This document shows positions 36,168 to 45,055 of a stretch of 64,000 nt of DNA, one piece after another (position 1 is the stretch's first letter; each line of letters begins with the position of its first letter). Origin of the DNA: JBFONV01 sp040779335 (GTDB lineage Bacteria; Pseudomonadota; Gammaproteobacteria; Enterobacterales; Alteromonadaceae); the NCBI GenBank assembly GCA_040779335.1, contig JBFONV010000003.1, forward strand, positions 62,001 through 126,000. The letters are read 5' to 3'. The notes under the pieces were generated by a model. It had not been told where the DNA came from. It did not search any database and saw nothing but the letters and a program-made list of their open reading frames with translations. A program made the position numbers and the translations under genes.

Positions 36168-37208
36168 ATGTCACAAGTCAATTTAGCTGTAGAATTTGAT
36201 TTTCAATATCCCGCCAAACCTATGCCTTTATCTGAGAGCGAAAAATCTCAATATAAGCAAAGGATCAAAAGTTTGCTTAAAGAAAAGAATGCGGTGCTCA
36301 TTGCGCATTATTACACCGATCCTGAAATACAGGCGCTAGCAGAAGAAACGGGTGGCTGTGTCGCTGATTCACTAGAAATGGCGCGTTTTGGCAATCAACA
36401 TGATGCAACAACCTTGATCATTGCTGGTGTGAAATTTATGGGGGAAACCGCCAAAGTATTAACCCCAGAAAAGAAAGTTGTTATGCCGACACTAGAGGCA
36501 ACGTGTTCATTAGACCTAGGGTGCCCAATTAAAGAGTTTAGCGAGTTTTGTGATCAACACCCTGATCGCACGGTTGTTGTTTATGCTAACACCTCTACAG
36601 CGGTAAAAGCGCGCGCTGATTGGATCGTAACATCTTCTTGTGCGTTAGAAATAGTAGAGCACATCGAAGAACAGGGCGAGAAAATCATTTGGGGGCCAGA
36701 TCGTCATTTAGGCAACTACATCCAAAAGCAAACCGGCGCAGACATGTTAATGTGGCAAGGTGCCTGTATAGTTCATGATGAATTTAAAACCAAAGCGTTA
36801 GTGGATATGAAAGCGTTGAATCCTGATGCAGCGGTACTTGTGCACCCAGAATCACCTGCGGAAATTATTGAACTGGCCGATGCGGTAGGTTCAACTAGCC
36901 AGTTGATTAAAGCTGCGCAAGAATTAACCCATAAAAAATTTATCGTCGCAACCGACAGAGGCATTTTTTATAAAATGCAGCAACTGTGCCCAGACAAAGA
37001 ATTTTTCGAAGCACCAACAGCTGGAGAAGGCGCTACATGTAAAAGCTGTGCACACTGTCCCTGGATGGCGATGAACGGATTAAAAGCGATAGAAGAAGCG
37101 CTTATCGACTCAGAGGGCAAAGAAGTCTTCGTTGATATGTCATTGCGCGAAGGTGCATTGCGTTCGACTAATAAGATGCTTGAATTTTCAGCAAGCTTAA
37201 AAAAATAG
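36168..37208 (+). CDS. nadA: Quinolinate synthase NadA
   Basis: [4Fe-4S] enzyme of 346 residues that condenses iminoaspartate and dihydroxyacetone phosphate to quinolinate for NAD synthesis. The start MSQVNLAVEFDFQYP was chosen because the family begins with this short leader before P-x-P-L-S; in-frame ATGs 4 and 7 codons upstream are possible. Cluster cysteines are visible in EETGGCVADS, TSSCALEIVEH and GATCKSCAHCPWM. The position after cpoB and tRNA-Lys matches enterobacterial synteny. nadB is not in the window. Confidence 0.95.
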   Translation: MSQVNLAVEFDFQYPAKPMPLSESEKSQYKQRIKSLLKEKNAVLIAHYYTDPEIQALAEETGGCVADSLEMARFGNQHDATTLIIAGVKFMGETAKVLTPEKKVVMPTLEATCSLDLGCPIKEFSEFCDQHPDRTVVVYANTSTAVKARADWIVTSSCALEIVEHIEEQGEKIIWGPDRHLGNYIQKQTGADMLMWQGACIVHDEFKTKALVDMKALNPDAAVLVHPESPAEIIELADAVGSTSQLIKAAQELTHKKFIVATDRGIFYKMQQLCPDKEFFEAPTAGEGATCKSCAHCPWMAMNGLKAIEEALIDSEGKEVFVDMSLREGALRSTNKMLEFSASLKK

Positions 37209-37493
37209 GAAAACGGCTTATCGGTTGAATGTTAGGCACTTAAGCTCATGTTTACCAGTTTTTAATTGCTAAATGCCTTAACATTCACTACCATAGCGCT
37301 GCTTCAAAATACATTAGCCAATGTGTAGCGAAGAGGTTGTTATAACTGTTTGTTCTTCATTTATAAACAACGAGTTAAATTAGATGATATGTCCGAGTCG
37401 TTGCCAAGGGTGAATTACACGCTAAGGCATACTCAGCCACAACCTAAGTGACGATAACACTTAAAAATATCCTACAAAATGTTTTCAAATATA
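37209..37493. other. Intergenic region between nadA and tRNA-Ser
   Basis: No open frame with coding character. A stretch near 37388 reads TGTCCGAGT, matching nine bases of the tRNA-Ser D arm, but nothing else around it folds as a tRNA. Confidence 0.4.
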
Positions 37494-37581
37494 GGTGACG
37501 TGTCCGAGTGGCTGAAGGAGCACGCCTGGAAAGTGTGTAAAGGGCAACCTTTCGAGAGTTCGAATCTCTCCGTCACCGCCA
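37494..37581 (+). tRNA. tRNA-Ser(GGA)
   Basis: An 88-base class II tRNA with encoded CCA. Acceptor GGTGACG/CGTCACC, anticodon loop with GGA (CCTGGAAAG), a variable arm AAAGG-GCAA-CCTTT, T arm GAGAG/CTCTC with TTCGAAT. Very close to E. coli tRNA-Ser GGA. It marks the left edge of the accessory region. Confidence 0.96.
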
Positions 37582-38064
37582 TTCTCTCTTCTGATACTCT
37601 CTTCTTGTAATATCCAATATTATCTAGTAACTCTATTCCTATATGTTTTGTGTATTCTAAAATCTGTGAAGGTCCGTGTTTATTTTCTAACTAGCGGTTT
37701 TAGTAACACTCATAGTAACACCGACAGGCACCAACGTTTGAAAGGGAGACTTAAGTCTATGGTTATTTAAACTGCTTTTGCCACCCCTGGCGTCAATATA
37801 TAGAGAAAAGCATTTAAATTATTTAGCCTTAGGGTATTCGGGAGTTATTTTTCACTTTCGTACGGGGACAAAGTAAGAATAATTTTGGTAACAACGTTTT
37901 AGGATCTGAGAGAAAAAGCCCTGTTCAATTCTAAACAGGGCTTTCTATTTGTTATTAAGAACTAAGGAGTAATAAGGTTTTAATATATTGGTAGAAATGA
38001 TTTTTCATCGGTATTTCGTCCTTGTTGTTTAATGTTTTTTTATATTTAGCTACTAAATAAATAA
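37582..38064. other. Non-coding spacer right of tRNA-Ser
   Basis: About 480 bases without a supportable gene. It contains a paired TAGTAACACTC/TAGTAACACCG near-repeat (about 37699-37725) of the kind sometimes left where integrases once lay, and the terminator at 37915. I saw no copy of the tRNA 3' end elsewhere in the window. Confidence 0.35.
37915..37944. terminator. Bidirectional hairpin terminator
   Basis: An 11-base-pair stem (AAAGCCCTGTT / AACAGGGCTTT, eight-base loop) with A-rich left and T-containing right flanks. It would stop transcripts of the DP-EP/nSTAND side coming leftward and any transcript from tRNA-Ser. Confidence 0.7.
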
Positions 38065-38460
38065 TTAAAGTTTTCCTTTGTTATGAACTTGCGGATCACA
38101 TACTATTTGTTCATGTGTATGGCGGTTCTGGGCAATAATAATAAAGTTATAATCTTCAGGCTCGCGTTCGTTATCGCGATCAATTAAGGTGACAATTTGC
38201 TGGCCACTGGCTTGTTCAATTTGTGCGGTGACAGTATTCTGGTCGCACGGGATCAAACATTCGGTAATTTTATATCCTGCTTGCGTTAAATTGGTTAACT
38301 CTACTGTGATTTGCGTTGGCTCTGATATTACTAGTCCTTGTAAATTAACTTCTACACCATTAGCCATACGGCATAAATACTGATAAGTGTATGAGTTATC
38401 GTTATTTTGGTTGATTTTTAAAAAAAGCTTAATATGATTTTTTATGTGATGTTCAGACAT
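38065..38460 (-). CDS. DP-EP family-like small protein
   Basis: Protein of 131 residues with no signal peptide or membrane helix; it reads as mostly beta strands (FLKINQNNDNSYTYQYLC, LVISEPTQITVEL, NFIIIAQNRHT). It has the features that named the bacterial DP-EP family as I remember it: an Asp-Pro near the C-terminus (IVCDPQVHNKG) and Glu-Pro (REPEDYNFII). The function of the family is unknown. It lies 62 bases downstream of the large nSTAND-type regulator on the same strand and is probably in its transcript. Confidence 0.5.
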   Translation of the reverse strand: MSEHHIKNHIKLFLKINQNNDNSYTYQYLCRMANGVEVNLQGLVISEPTQITVELTNLTQAGYKITECLIPCDQNTVTAQIEQASGQQIVTLIDRDNEREPEDYNFIIIAQNRHTHEQIVCDPQVHNKGKL

Positions 38461-38522
38461 AGTCGGGTTCCTTCAGACGTTGTTATTAATTTATGATTTG
38501 TATTTGTATTTGTAATTAATGA

Positions 38523-41500
38523 TTAATTTTTTTTGTTGTTACTCATACCACCCCAAATTGAATAATCGGGAATATTATAGTCTGAATTTTGATAAAGCAG
38601 CAACCATGGATTGTCTGTACGTTTATCTGTATTCGACGGTGTATGTAATTGTAGTTCTCGTATAAAATCAATCGTAGTTTGATAGGTTGCTAGAGTTTTA
38701 AAGTTAGGGCGGTCTAGTTGTAATTTAGACTCTAGCAATCTTCTTACGGTGTCTAACTCCTTAGTTAGGGCCACTTGATTAACACTGTTACTGATATTTA
38801 GGATCTCTAATTTTGTGAGTCTAAGACGTCCATAAAAGGCGATATCAGTATCCGTGGAAAGGTGCTTGTTAAACAAAGTAATGGCGTTATTAATTGCCAT
38901 AAGTGCACTTTGGTATTGGTTAAGTAGCGCCATAATTCTAGCTTGGTACTGGAGTAAATAAACATTTGCTTGAACGATTTCATTTAACTGAGCTTTAGTG
39001 CTTTTTAGTTCGTTAATTAATATTACTGCTTTATCAACATTTATTAATGCTTGATCTAGCTGATTTTGATTGATAAAAATCTGCACCGATAATAAATAAC
39101 TCCATAATAAGTCCAGTTTAAAAAGCTCATTTTTATTGTCATTAGCGGTTAGCTGTTCAATGTTTTTTTGAGCTTTAGCGGAGTAGTTTTGAGCCTCATC
39201 TAAATCCCCTGCATCGTAATACATTAAGGCCTGTTTGTGTTCTAGTTCTGATAAGTGTTCGATATATTTAAAAGTAGGATCTGTGAGGTGAATTTTCTCA
39301 ACTTGAGCGAGTGCGTCATGCAAATAGCTAATTGCTATTTTCAGTTTACCTGCTTTTGCATGAATATTACTTTGCCAAGAACGGGTATCGGCTAAATCTG
39401 CTCTTATGGTGGTATTGTTGGGTTTTGTTTCTAGTAATGTTAATTTTATTTGCGCAGATTGCTCAAAATAGTGACTGGCGCTATCGAGTTGATTGGTTTT
39501 TTCCGCTAAAGAGCCTAAATTGTTTAACGCATACGATTGTTCTAAGCGCCAGTTATCGTTTGGAAATAACTGCATTAATTGATTGGCGTATTCAAGGTAG
39601 TTTTCCCAATAAGGTTCGGCTTTTTCATAATCTACTTGTAAATACGCGGAATACCCTAACCAATAATTGGCGAGCATGGTCAGTTCTAATAAATTTTCAT
39701 GGTTGTTATATCCGCTGTTACCATTGTCTGCCGCATTACGCTTATTGCCATTTTTATCATTACTTTTATCATGTTCTTGATCAAGCTCTGACAAGTGATT
39801 TAGCCCTTGACTCAGCGCTTGCTTCAGCGCGGTATGGGTTTGGTTAAAATAGGCTTCAGCTTCGGCAAAGTTGTTTTTACTGATATTGACTTCACCCAAA
39901 ATATGCAGCGACTCCACCCATTGATTTAAGGCCTTGCCCGTTAAGTGGTCAGTCCCCGCTACTTTAAAATAATCGAGGGTTTTATCGGCAACAATATAGA
40001 GTAATTCGAGTTTGCCTAGTGGCGCAAGTTTATCTTTTAAATCGCCGAGCATAAACGAAATTAGGTTTTCAGCATTATTGCGGGTGGTGGTTATTTGCTG
40101 GTTTTTTTCAATCAGCGTAACCGACAACCATGCCAAGCTAACAAAGCTAACGACAAACGTTGCCGCGATGATTTTTCTGATGCGATTAGCGCGTTTGAGT
40201 TTATTTACTGATAGCGTAATCAAGTCTTTTTCGTCTGCGCTAATGGTAAAGTCATCGCCTTTGATAATACCTTGAATAAGCTTGAGTTTTTTATTGGAGT
40301 GGATCAATAAATGATTGCTTTTTTCATGGTACAGCCAGCGTTGGCTAGCTATTTGTAGGTCATGACGAATATATAACTTGGCAATATTCTTTTTAATCCA
40401 TCGACTAATACGAGACCAATTGGTGAGCAAGCTATCGTGGGCAAGAAATATATATGCTTGCTCATTAATGCAGGTTAATTGAAATATGCCCGCGTTAATA
40501 AATTGGTTTAGTACCAGCAGTTTAGTGTTGTCGGCAAAGTGGCTAATAGGGCACGGCTGTTCACTTGTTGCTAGTTGGCCATTGGCACTGAGGGTGATGA
40601 TACGAAACAATATTTTTTCAAAACTGATTTGCTGTTGCTCCGTCAGCTTTTGATAATGTTGCTCGGCAATATTAGCAAGGCACCCCGCAATGCCGCCTAT
40701 TTTTTGATAGGCTTTGTAGGTGATTAATTGCTTAGATTTTTGTGCATATAATTGCGCTAACAAAAATTGCACAATACCGATAGGAACGGGTTTTTGTTGT
40801 AATTGTTGAATGATCACGCTACTTAAGCGTTCACGGTTTTCTTCATTGTATTCAAAACGTAAACCTGCCAATTGGACCGGTTTTTCAATAACATCAATCA
40901 GCTCGGTTAGGCTAAAAGCAGGCACTTTATATTGAAAGGCGTCTTTATATTGCGTGATTGAGTGCGCTAGTTCAGGTAAAAAATGTTCACGAATACTGGT
41001 AATGAGTAAACATTTTTTTGAGTTAACTAATGCTTGTAGTAGCAGAAAAAAGCATGCCTGATTTTGTGGGATTGGCTTATTGCTCGCATGGGCATCAAAA
41101 AAGGTTTCTAGATGATCCACAAAGATCACAAAGCGGCTATGCGTATTGTCGGTTAATAGTTGCGATTGCAACCATTCCATTAGTTGGATATTGACTTGGC
41201 TTGGTGGCGCGCTTTCTATAACACTGCAGCTATCGACAAGCTGGGCCGCTATGCGATCAGCATATTCTTGTGGGGTATAAGCTGACGATAACGTTGCTCT
41301 TTGTAATAGCAACGTTAATAACTGAATATGGGGTTCGTTTGATCTAGCCTCTGTTTTTTCTGCCAAATCGAGTGTCAGACAAAAATCTTGTTGTGAGGTA
41401 TCGATAAAAGAGTGGGATAAAAAGCTGGGCAGCAACCCTGCGTTTACTAGCGAAGTTTTCCCTGTGCCGACCGATGCCGAAAGTGATAACCAAGCGGTTT

Positions 41501-42005
41501 GCTGTTCATCTAATTGAGCGACCCATTGGTTAATATCCTCAATAACTTGCGCTCTACCAAAAAATACATCACTTTGGGCTAAAGTATAAGGTGTTAATCC
41601 TGGGTAGGGGGAGTCACCTGTCCAGTATGGTATTGCTGGTTGTTGGGTTGATGTATTTAGCCCTTTAACTTTAGCAATAAATACATAACCTTTTTTAGGC
41701 ACGGTTTTGATGAACCGCGGGTTTTTAGGATCGTCAGCAAGCGCTTTGCGTATTTGTGCAATGCATTTGTGCAGGGGGCTGTCACCAATATACTGATTGG
41801 GCCAACATACCTTAATTAATTCATCAGCAGATACAAGTTGTTCAGCTTTGCTACAAAGATACGTTAATACCTCCATCACTTTGGGCTGAACATTTCGCGT
41901 TTCATTGTTTTCTATAATGACGCTTTGCGACGGTTCAATATACAGCCCTTCAATATAGTATGGGCTCGTGATGAACTGGCTCGTTATATTGGTTGAATTA
42001 CTCAA
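38523..42005 (-). CDS. Winged-helix / nSTAND-type ATPase / TPR membrane regulator
   Basis: Protein of 1160 residues. Residues 15-112 form an OmpR/CadC-type winged helix (VQPKVMEVLTYLCSKAEQLVSADELIKVCWP ... GDSPLHKCIAQIRKALADD ... FIKTVPKKGYVFI). Then comes SPYPGLTPYTLAQSDVFFGR, the entry motif of nSTAND1 domains, Walker A SVGTGKTSL (about 178-186) and a Walker B-like FVIFVDHLETFFD (about 300). One membrane helix lies near residue 618 (IIAATFVVSFVSLAWLSV), and a TPR/helical C-terminal half (680-1130) would be periplasmic. So it is a CadC-like one-component regulator with an NTP switch. It is divergent from the 42407-48335 gene run and most likely controls it. Confidence 0.85.
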   Translation of the reverse strand: MSNSTNITSQFITSPYYIEGLYIEPSQSVIIENNETRNVQPKVMEVLTYLCSKAEQLVSADELIKVCWPNQYIGDSPLHKCIAQIRKALADDPKNPRFIKTVPKKGYVFIAKVKGLNTSTQQPAIPYWTGDSPYPGLTPYTLAQSDVFFGRAQVIEDINQWVAQLDEQQTAWLSLSASVGTGKTSLVNAGLLPSFLSHSFIDTSQQDFCLTLDLAEKTEARSNEPHIQLLTLLLQRATLSSAYTPQEYADRIAAQLVDSCSVIESAPPSQVNIQLMEWLQSQLLTDNTHSRFVIFVDHLETFFDAHASNKPIPQNQACFFLLLQALVNSKKCLLITSIREHFLPELAHSITQYKDAFQYKVPAFSLTELIDVIEKPVQLAGLRFEYNEENRERLSSVIIQQLQQKPVPIGIVQFLLAQLYAQKSKQLITYKAYQKIGGIAGCLANIAEQHYQKLTEQQQISFEKILFRIITLSANGQLATSEQPCPISHFADNTKLLVLNQFINAGIFQLTCINEQAYIFLAHDSLLTNWSRISRWIKKNIAKLYIRHDLQIASQRWLYHEKSNHLLIHSNKKLKLIQGIIKGDDFTISADEKDLITLSVNKLKRANRIRKIIAATFVVSFVSLAWLSVTLIEKNQQITTTRNNAENLISFMLGDLKDKLAPLGKLELLYIVADKTLDYFKVAGTDHLTGKALNQWVESLHILGEVNISKNNFAEAEAYFNQTHTALKQALSQGLNHLSELDQEHDKSNDKNGNKRNAADNGNSGYNNHENLLELTMLANYWLGYSAYLQVDYEKAEPYWENYLEYANQLMQLFPNDNWRLEQSYALNNLGSLAEKTNQLDSASHYFEQSAQIKLTLLETKPNNTTIRADLADTRSWQSNIHAKAGKLKIAISYLHDALAQVEKIHLTDPTFKYIEHLSELEHKQALMYYDAGDLDEAQNYSAKAQKNIEQLTANDNKNELFKLDLLWSYLLSVQIFINQNQLDQALINVDKAVILINELKSTKAQLNEIVQANVYLLQYQARIMALLNQYQSALMAINNAITLFNKHLSTDTDIAFYGRLRLTKLEILNISNSVNQVALTKELDTVRRLLESKLQLDRPNFKTLATYQTTIDFIRELQLHTPSNTDKRTDNPWLLLYQNSDYNIPDYSIWGGMSNNKKN

Positions 42006-42406
42006 GGTTGCTACCTGTTATTTTTATTCTTATTTTTGTTGCTTGATGCAACTTATATTTCTCGCATTGTTGATACTTAATGCTGAGAATTTTCTAGTCT
42101 TTCTTGCTGATAACTATGGTCGTTATTTACTTTGTTTACAAAAAATAGCAACGCGAAAAAGGTTATTTTTTTTATCTTAGCAATTAATTTTTTCAAAGAG
42201 AATCTTTTTATTTGTATGTAATGCTTTGTTTAATTGGGGGTTTTTATATTGGTAATGTTTTGGTAAGAAAGTGTAAGCTTCACGTTAGGACACCTTTATT
42301 TATTTTTTTTATTCTTTTTTCATCCGCACCAATATTCAACAAAGCCCAGTTTATTAATTGCGTTTATTTATTGCTTTGTTGATTGTATAGATAGCAAGGA
42401 AGACAA
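42006..42406. other. Divergent control region of the accessory cluster
   Basis: A 400-base AT-rich spacer between the nSTAND-type regulator and the AraC-type gene. Long T tracts and no coding frame with family resemblance. Promoters for both directions and the binding site of the winged-helix regulator should be here; I see no clear palindrome or consensus promoter. Confidence 0.45.
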
Positions 42407-42976
42407 ATGGATAATACAAATAACAACGTGGTGATACTTGAAGTAGAAACCGAAAATTGCGCTTTATGTACTCAGCTTCTTGAGCAAAATGGTTATCATG
42501 TGGCGGTACAAAAAAACACTGATACACCGCTAGGGAATGATCATAATATTATTCCGTTTGGCGTAAAGAATGTCATTGAGTTGGATCTCAATACCACGAA
42601 AATTCCTGTGCAATGCAAAGATTCTAAATTAGTACAAGACACTTGCAACTACCTTAAAAACAACATTTATAACAAATTTATACTCGACGATATTGCCACT
42701 TTTATGGGATCGAACCGAAGTAAATTGGCGGCAACTTTTAAGCGAGTGTTAGGGGTTGGTGTATTTGAATGGTTAAGAAAACAACGGATGTTAAAAGCTA
42801 AATCGTTATTGATCCATTCTGAACTTTCTATTCAAGAAATTGGGTTTGAAGTGGGCTATGAAAATAGCGCTAATTTTTCAAGCGCTTATAAAAAACAATT
42901 TGGCTTGTCACCTCGTCAACAAAGAAATTTGTCGAAAGTTGAAATAGTTACGGTTTCAAAAGTTTTTAATACGTAA
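42407..42976 (+). CDS. AraC-family transcriptional regulator
   Basis: Protein of 189 residues. The C-terminal 105 residues form the double HTH of AraC proteins (YNKFILDDIATFMGSNRSKLAATFKRVLGVGVFEWLRKQRM, then LSIQEIGFEVGYENSANFSSAYKKQFGLSPRQQR), closest in style to PchR-type regulators. The N-terminal 75 residues (ILEVETENCALCTQLLEQNGYHVAV) are too short for a normal effector domain and look like a truncated receiver-like or ligand fold. The start has AAGGAAGACAAATG. First gene of the rightward accessory run. Confidence 0.85.
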   Translation: MDNTNNNVVILEVETENCALCTQLLEQNGYHVAVQKNTDTPLGNDHNIIPFGVKNVIELDLNTTKIPVQCKDSKLVQDTCNYLKNNIYNKFILDDIATFMGSNRSKLAATFKRVLGVGVFEWLRKQRMLKAKSLLIHSELSIQEIGFEVGYENSANFSSAYKKQFGLSPRQQRNLSKVEIVTVSKVFNT

Positions 42977-43159
42977 TCAAAAGAAATTGTTTTTTTTATG
43001 TTCTAAATTCTTATCACTGACAAGAAAACCCAACACGTTTGCATTGTTGAATAAGAAAATATGAACGGGTTGAATACAGTGAATAGGCTTTAGAGGAATG
43101 ACTTCAGTTCGACATGTACTGAAATGGCGGAGCCTACTTGCCATATGGAGAGCAGGGAA

Positions 43160-43672
43160 ATGAACTTACATTGGTATGCGATTTATACAAAACACAATGC
43201 CGAGCAGACCTTACAGCAATGTATTACCAATTATAGTGAGCGCTATGCATTAAATTATGAAACCTATTTACCGCTTAGAGAACACGTTACAAAGTGGCGC
43301 GATAGAAACAGTATTAAAAAGCTACCGTTATTTAGAAACTACCTTTTTGTCAAACATGATGATAATGGCTTTTATAAAATAAAAACCATGAAAGGATTTT
43401 GTGACTACATCCGATTTGGTTCAAATCCCTCGACTATTCCCAGTAAACAAATGGAAATTATTCAAAAAGTTGTAGCACACCAAGCAGGAAAATATTGTCA
43501 ATCGAGCTCGTTTGTAAAAGGTAAAAAAGTAAAAATTTGTCGTGGACCTTTAGCTGGATATGAAGGCGTTTTACAGGAAGAGCAACATAGCAACATGCTG
43601 GCGATTGAAGTTAAGAGTTTGAAACTATTTCTAAATGTACATGTTGCAGTAACGGATGTTGTGCTCGTATAG
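43160..43672 (+). CDS. NusG/RfaH-like transcription elongation factor
   Basis: Specialised NusG paralogue of 170 residues. The NGN domain is clear: LHWYAIYTKHNAEQTLQQ, YETYLPLREHVTKWRDRN, LPLFRNYLFVKHD. The KOW region is FVKGKKVKICRGPLAGYEGVLQ. Such proteins bind RNA polymerase and suppress pausing or termination over particular long operons. An in-frame ATG 12 codons upstream is possible; the later one fits the family N-terminus and follows AGGGAA. A 180-base leader precedes it. Its place ahead of the DUF2589-type genes, with terminator-like hairpins between them, suggests it serves this operon. Confidence 0.85.
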   Translation: MNLHWYAIYTKHNAEQTLQQCITNYSERYALNYETYLPLREHVTKWRDRNSIKKLPLFRNYLFVKHDDNGFYKIKTMKGFCDYIRFGSNPSTIPSKQMEIIQKVVAHQAGKYCQSSSFVKGKKVKICRGPLAGYEGVLQEEQHSNMLAIEVKSLKLFLNVHVAVTDVVLV

Positions 43673-43717
43673 ACGGGGCTATAAAAGTTTAACCTGCGAT
43701 GCTAATAAGGAATAAAG

Positions 43718-44398
43718 ATGAGTTTTTTTAGCGGATTATTTCAACTTTTCGGTCGAAAAGCGGACCAAAATAAAGTGCTACTAGAAAGCGATATTAAATT
43801 TTCGGCGTTAATTCAAAATATTCAAAATAATATCGTTCAAGCTAACGAATCACTTGAGTGTGTGGGTTTAAAGTATATTGAACAGTTTTTTGATAAAGAG
43901 CCTACAAGAGATACAACTAAGGTAATAAACCATAAATTTAGCGCAATTGAGAGTGTTCTTGAGTCTGGTGACACTGATACCGCGAGTAAATTGTTGCTCG
44001 ATTTAAAGGCTGACGTAAATGGACTCAACGAGCATAGCACAGGGAAAGCGGCAAATTACCGGCCAAAAATGATGTCATTTGAAATGCCAGTTTTGAAAAA
44101 CGGTGTTTGGGTGACAGAAGAAATGACCATGCCCTTACTCGCATTGTCACCTGTGCAATTGCCTAAAATTAAGGAATTAACTTTTACGTCGACCCTGCAG
44201 AATATTCAGCATGAAGGTGAAGACGTATATGTCCGTTTAATTAAAGAACATGGGAATGAAAACAAAAAGAAAAAATTGGCAGATGAAAATGTTACCGAGT
44301 TAAAAATTTCAATTGGTTCAGAGCAAAGCGCTGCAGAGCTAAACGATGTAATTGCACATTATGAGCAAATATTACGCTCAAATGAAACCCACATATAA
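43718..44398 (+). CDS. Divergent DUF2589-like protein 1
   Basis: Protein of 226 residues, no signal peptide or membrane helix. An N-terminal helical part (ALIQNIQNNIVQANESLECVGLKYIEQFFDK) is followed by a linker and a beta-rich core (YRPKMMSFEMPVLKNG ... MPLLALSPVQLPKIKELTFTSTLQ), ending in a helix (ELNDVIAHYEQIL). It is a clear relative of the next gene. The core lines up with the two DUF2589 proteins downstream in the order Y-R/K-P-x-M, a strand ending in N/D-G, P-L-L-x-L/I-x-P, and a last amphipathic helix. I take it as a divergent family member. Function unknown. Confidence 0.6.
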   Translation: MSFFSGLFQLFGRKADQNKVLLESDIKFSALIQNIQNNIVQANESLECVGLKYIEQFFDKEPTRDTTKVINHKFSAIESVLESGDTDTASKLLLDLKADVNGLNEHSTGKAANYRPKMMSFEMPVLKNGVWVTEEMTMPLLALSPVQLPKIKELTFTSTLQNIQHEGEDVYVRLIKEHGNENKKKKLADENVTELKISIGSEQSAAELNDVIAHYEQILRSNETHI

Positions 44399-44417
44399 TT
44401 ATTAGGAAGGAACTATC

Positions 44418-45017
44418 ATGATCCGTTTTGAAGCATTAATGCAGGCGATTCAACAAAGCATACATAGTGCAGCCCAAGCTGTTGAATCAGCCGGGGTTAA
44501 GCATATAGATAAGTTTTTTGACAAGATCGCTAATGAAGATTCTCAAGAAAAACAAGATAAATCAAAAGAACTGAGTGAGGCTATCAATAGTGGCGATCGC
44601 GCCAAAGCAGATGCCTTACTTAAAGAAATTAATGAGCTTCCCGCTGGTGATGCCGGCGGGAGTGAAGGTGACGCGACGTATCGTCCGAAAATGGTCGCCA
44701 TGGCGTTTCCTAGTCAAGGTGCTGATGGCGTTAATTCTACTATTGTTAACGTCCCGTTGATCACCTTAAGTCCGATTAGTAGTCCAAGGATCAAGGATGT
44801 TAAATTCTCGGCCGATCTGGAAGTGACCGCGGATGGTAGCGATGAACTTTATGTTGCATTTAGACCCCCGCAAGTAACCGGCGGCGAAAATACCATTACG
44901 AAGAATACCACCAACACACATATTGAAATATGTTTAGTAGGACATGAGCCACCTGAAGGCTTACAAAAAATAATAGAAGGTTATGAAAAAGCCTTAAGAG
45001 CTCAAATTCCAGGTTGA
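44418..45017 (+). CDS. Divergent DUF2589-like protein 2
   Basis: Protein of 199 residues, a paralogue of the preceding one: FEALMQAIQQSIHSAAQAVESAGVKHIDKFFDK, a variable acidic linker, YRPKMVAMAFPSQGADG, VPLITLSPISSPRIKDVKFSADLEV, and a C-terminal helix (LQKIIEGYEKALRAQ). No export signal. It starts 19 bases after its neighbour with AGGAAGG, so the two are in one operon. Function unknown. Confidence 0.6.
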   Translation: MIRFEALMQAIQQSIHSAAQAVESAGVKHIDKFFDKIANEDSQEKQDKSKELSEAINSGDRAKADALLKEINELPAGDAGGSEGDATYRPKMVAMAFPSQGADGVNSTIVNVPLITLSPISSPRIKDVKFSADLEVTADGSDELYVAFRPPQVTGGENTITKNTTNTHIEICLVGHEPPEGLQKIIEGYEKALRAQIPG

Positions 45018-45055
45018 TTTACTGTTAAAGGATTTTGACATCTAGGAGAAATAAA

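Noticed and set aside
37385..37440. Possible second tRNA-Ser or tRNA relic (TGTCCGAGT)
   Set aside because: Only nine bases match; no acceptor, anticodon or T arm can be folded.
37690..37740. Remnant of an integrase start near the TAGTAACAC near-repeats
   Set aside because: Minus-strand reading stops after eight codons and no integrase motif can be read.
39332..39847. 171-codon plus-strand frame inside the nSTAND-type regulator gene
   Set aside because: Shadow of the TPR region; low-complexity aromatic/Leu-rich translation without ribosome site or family pattern.
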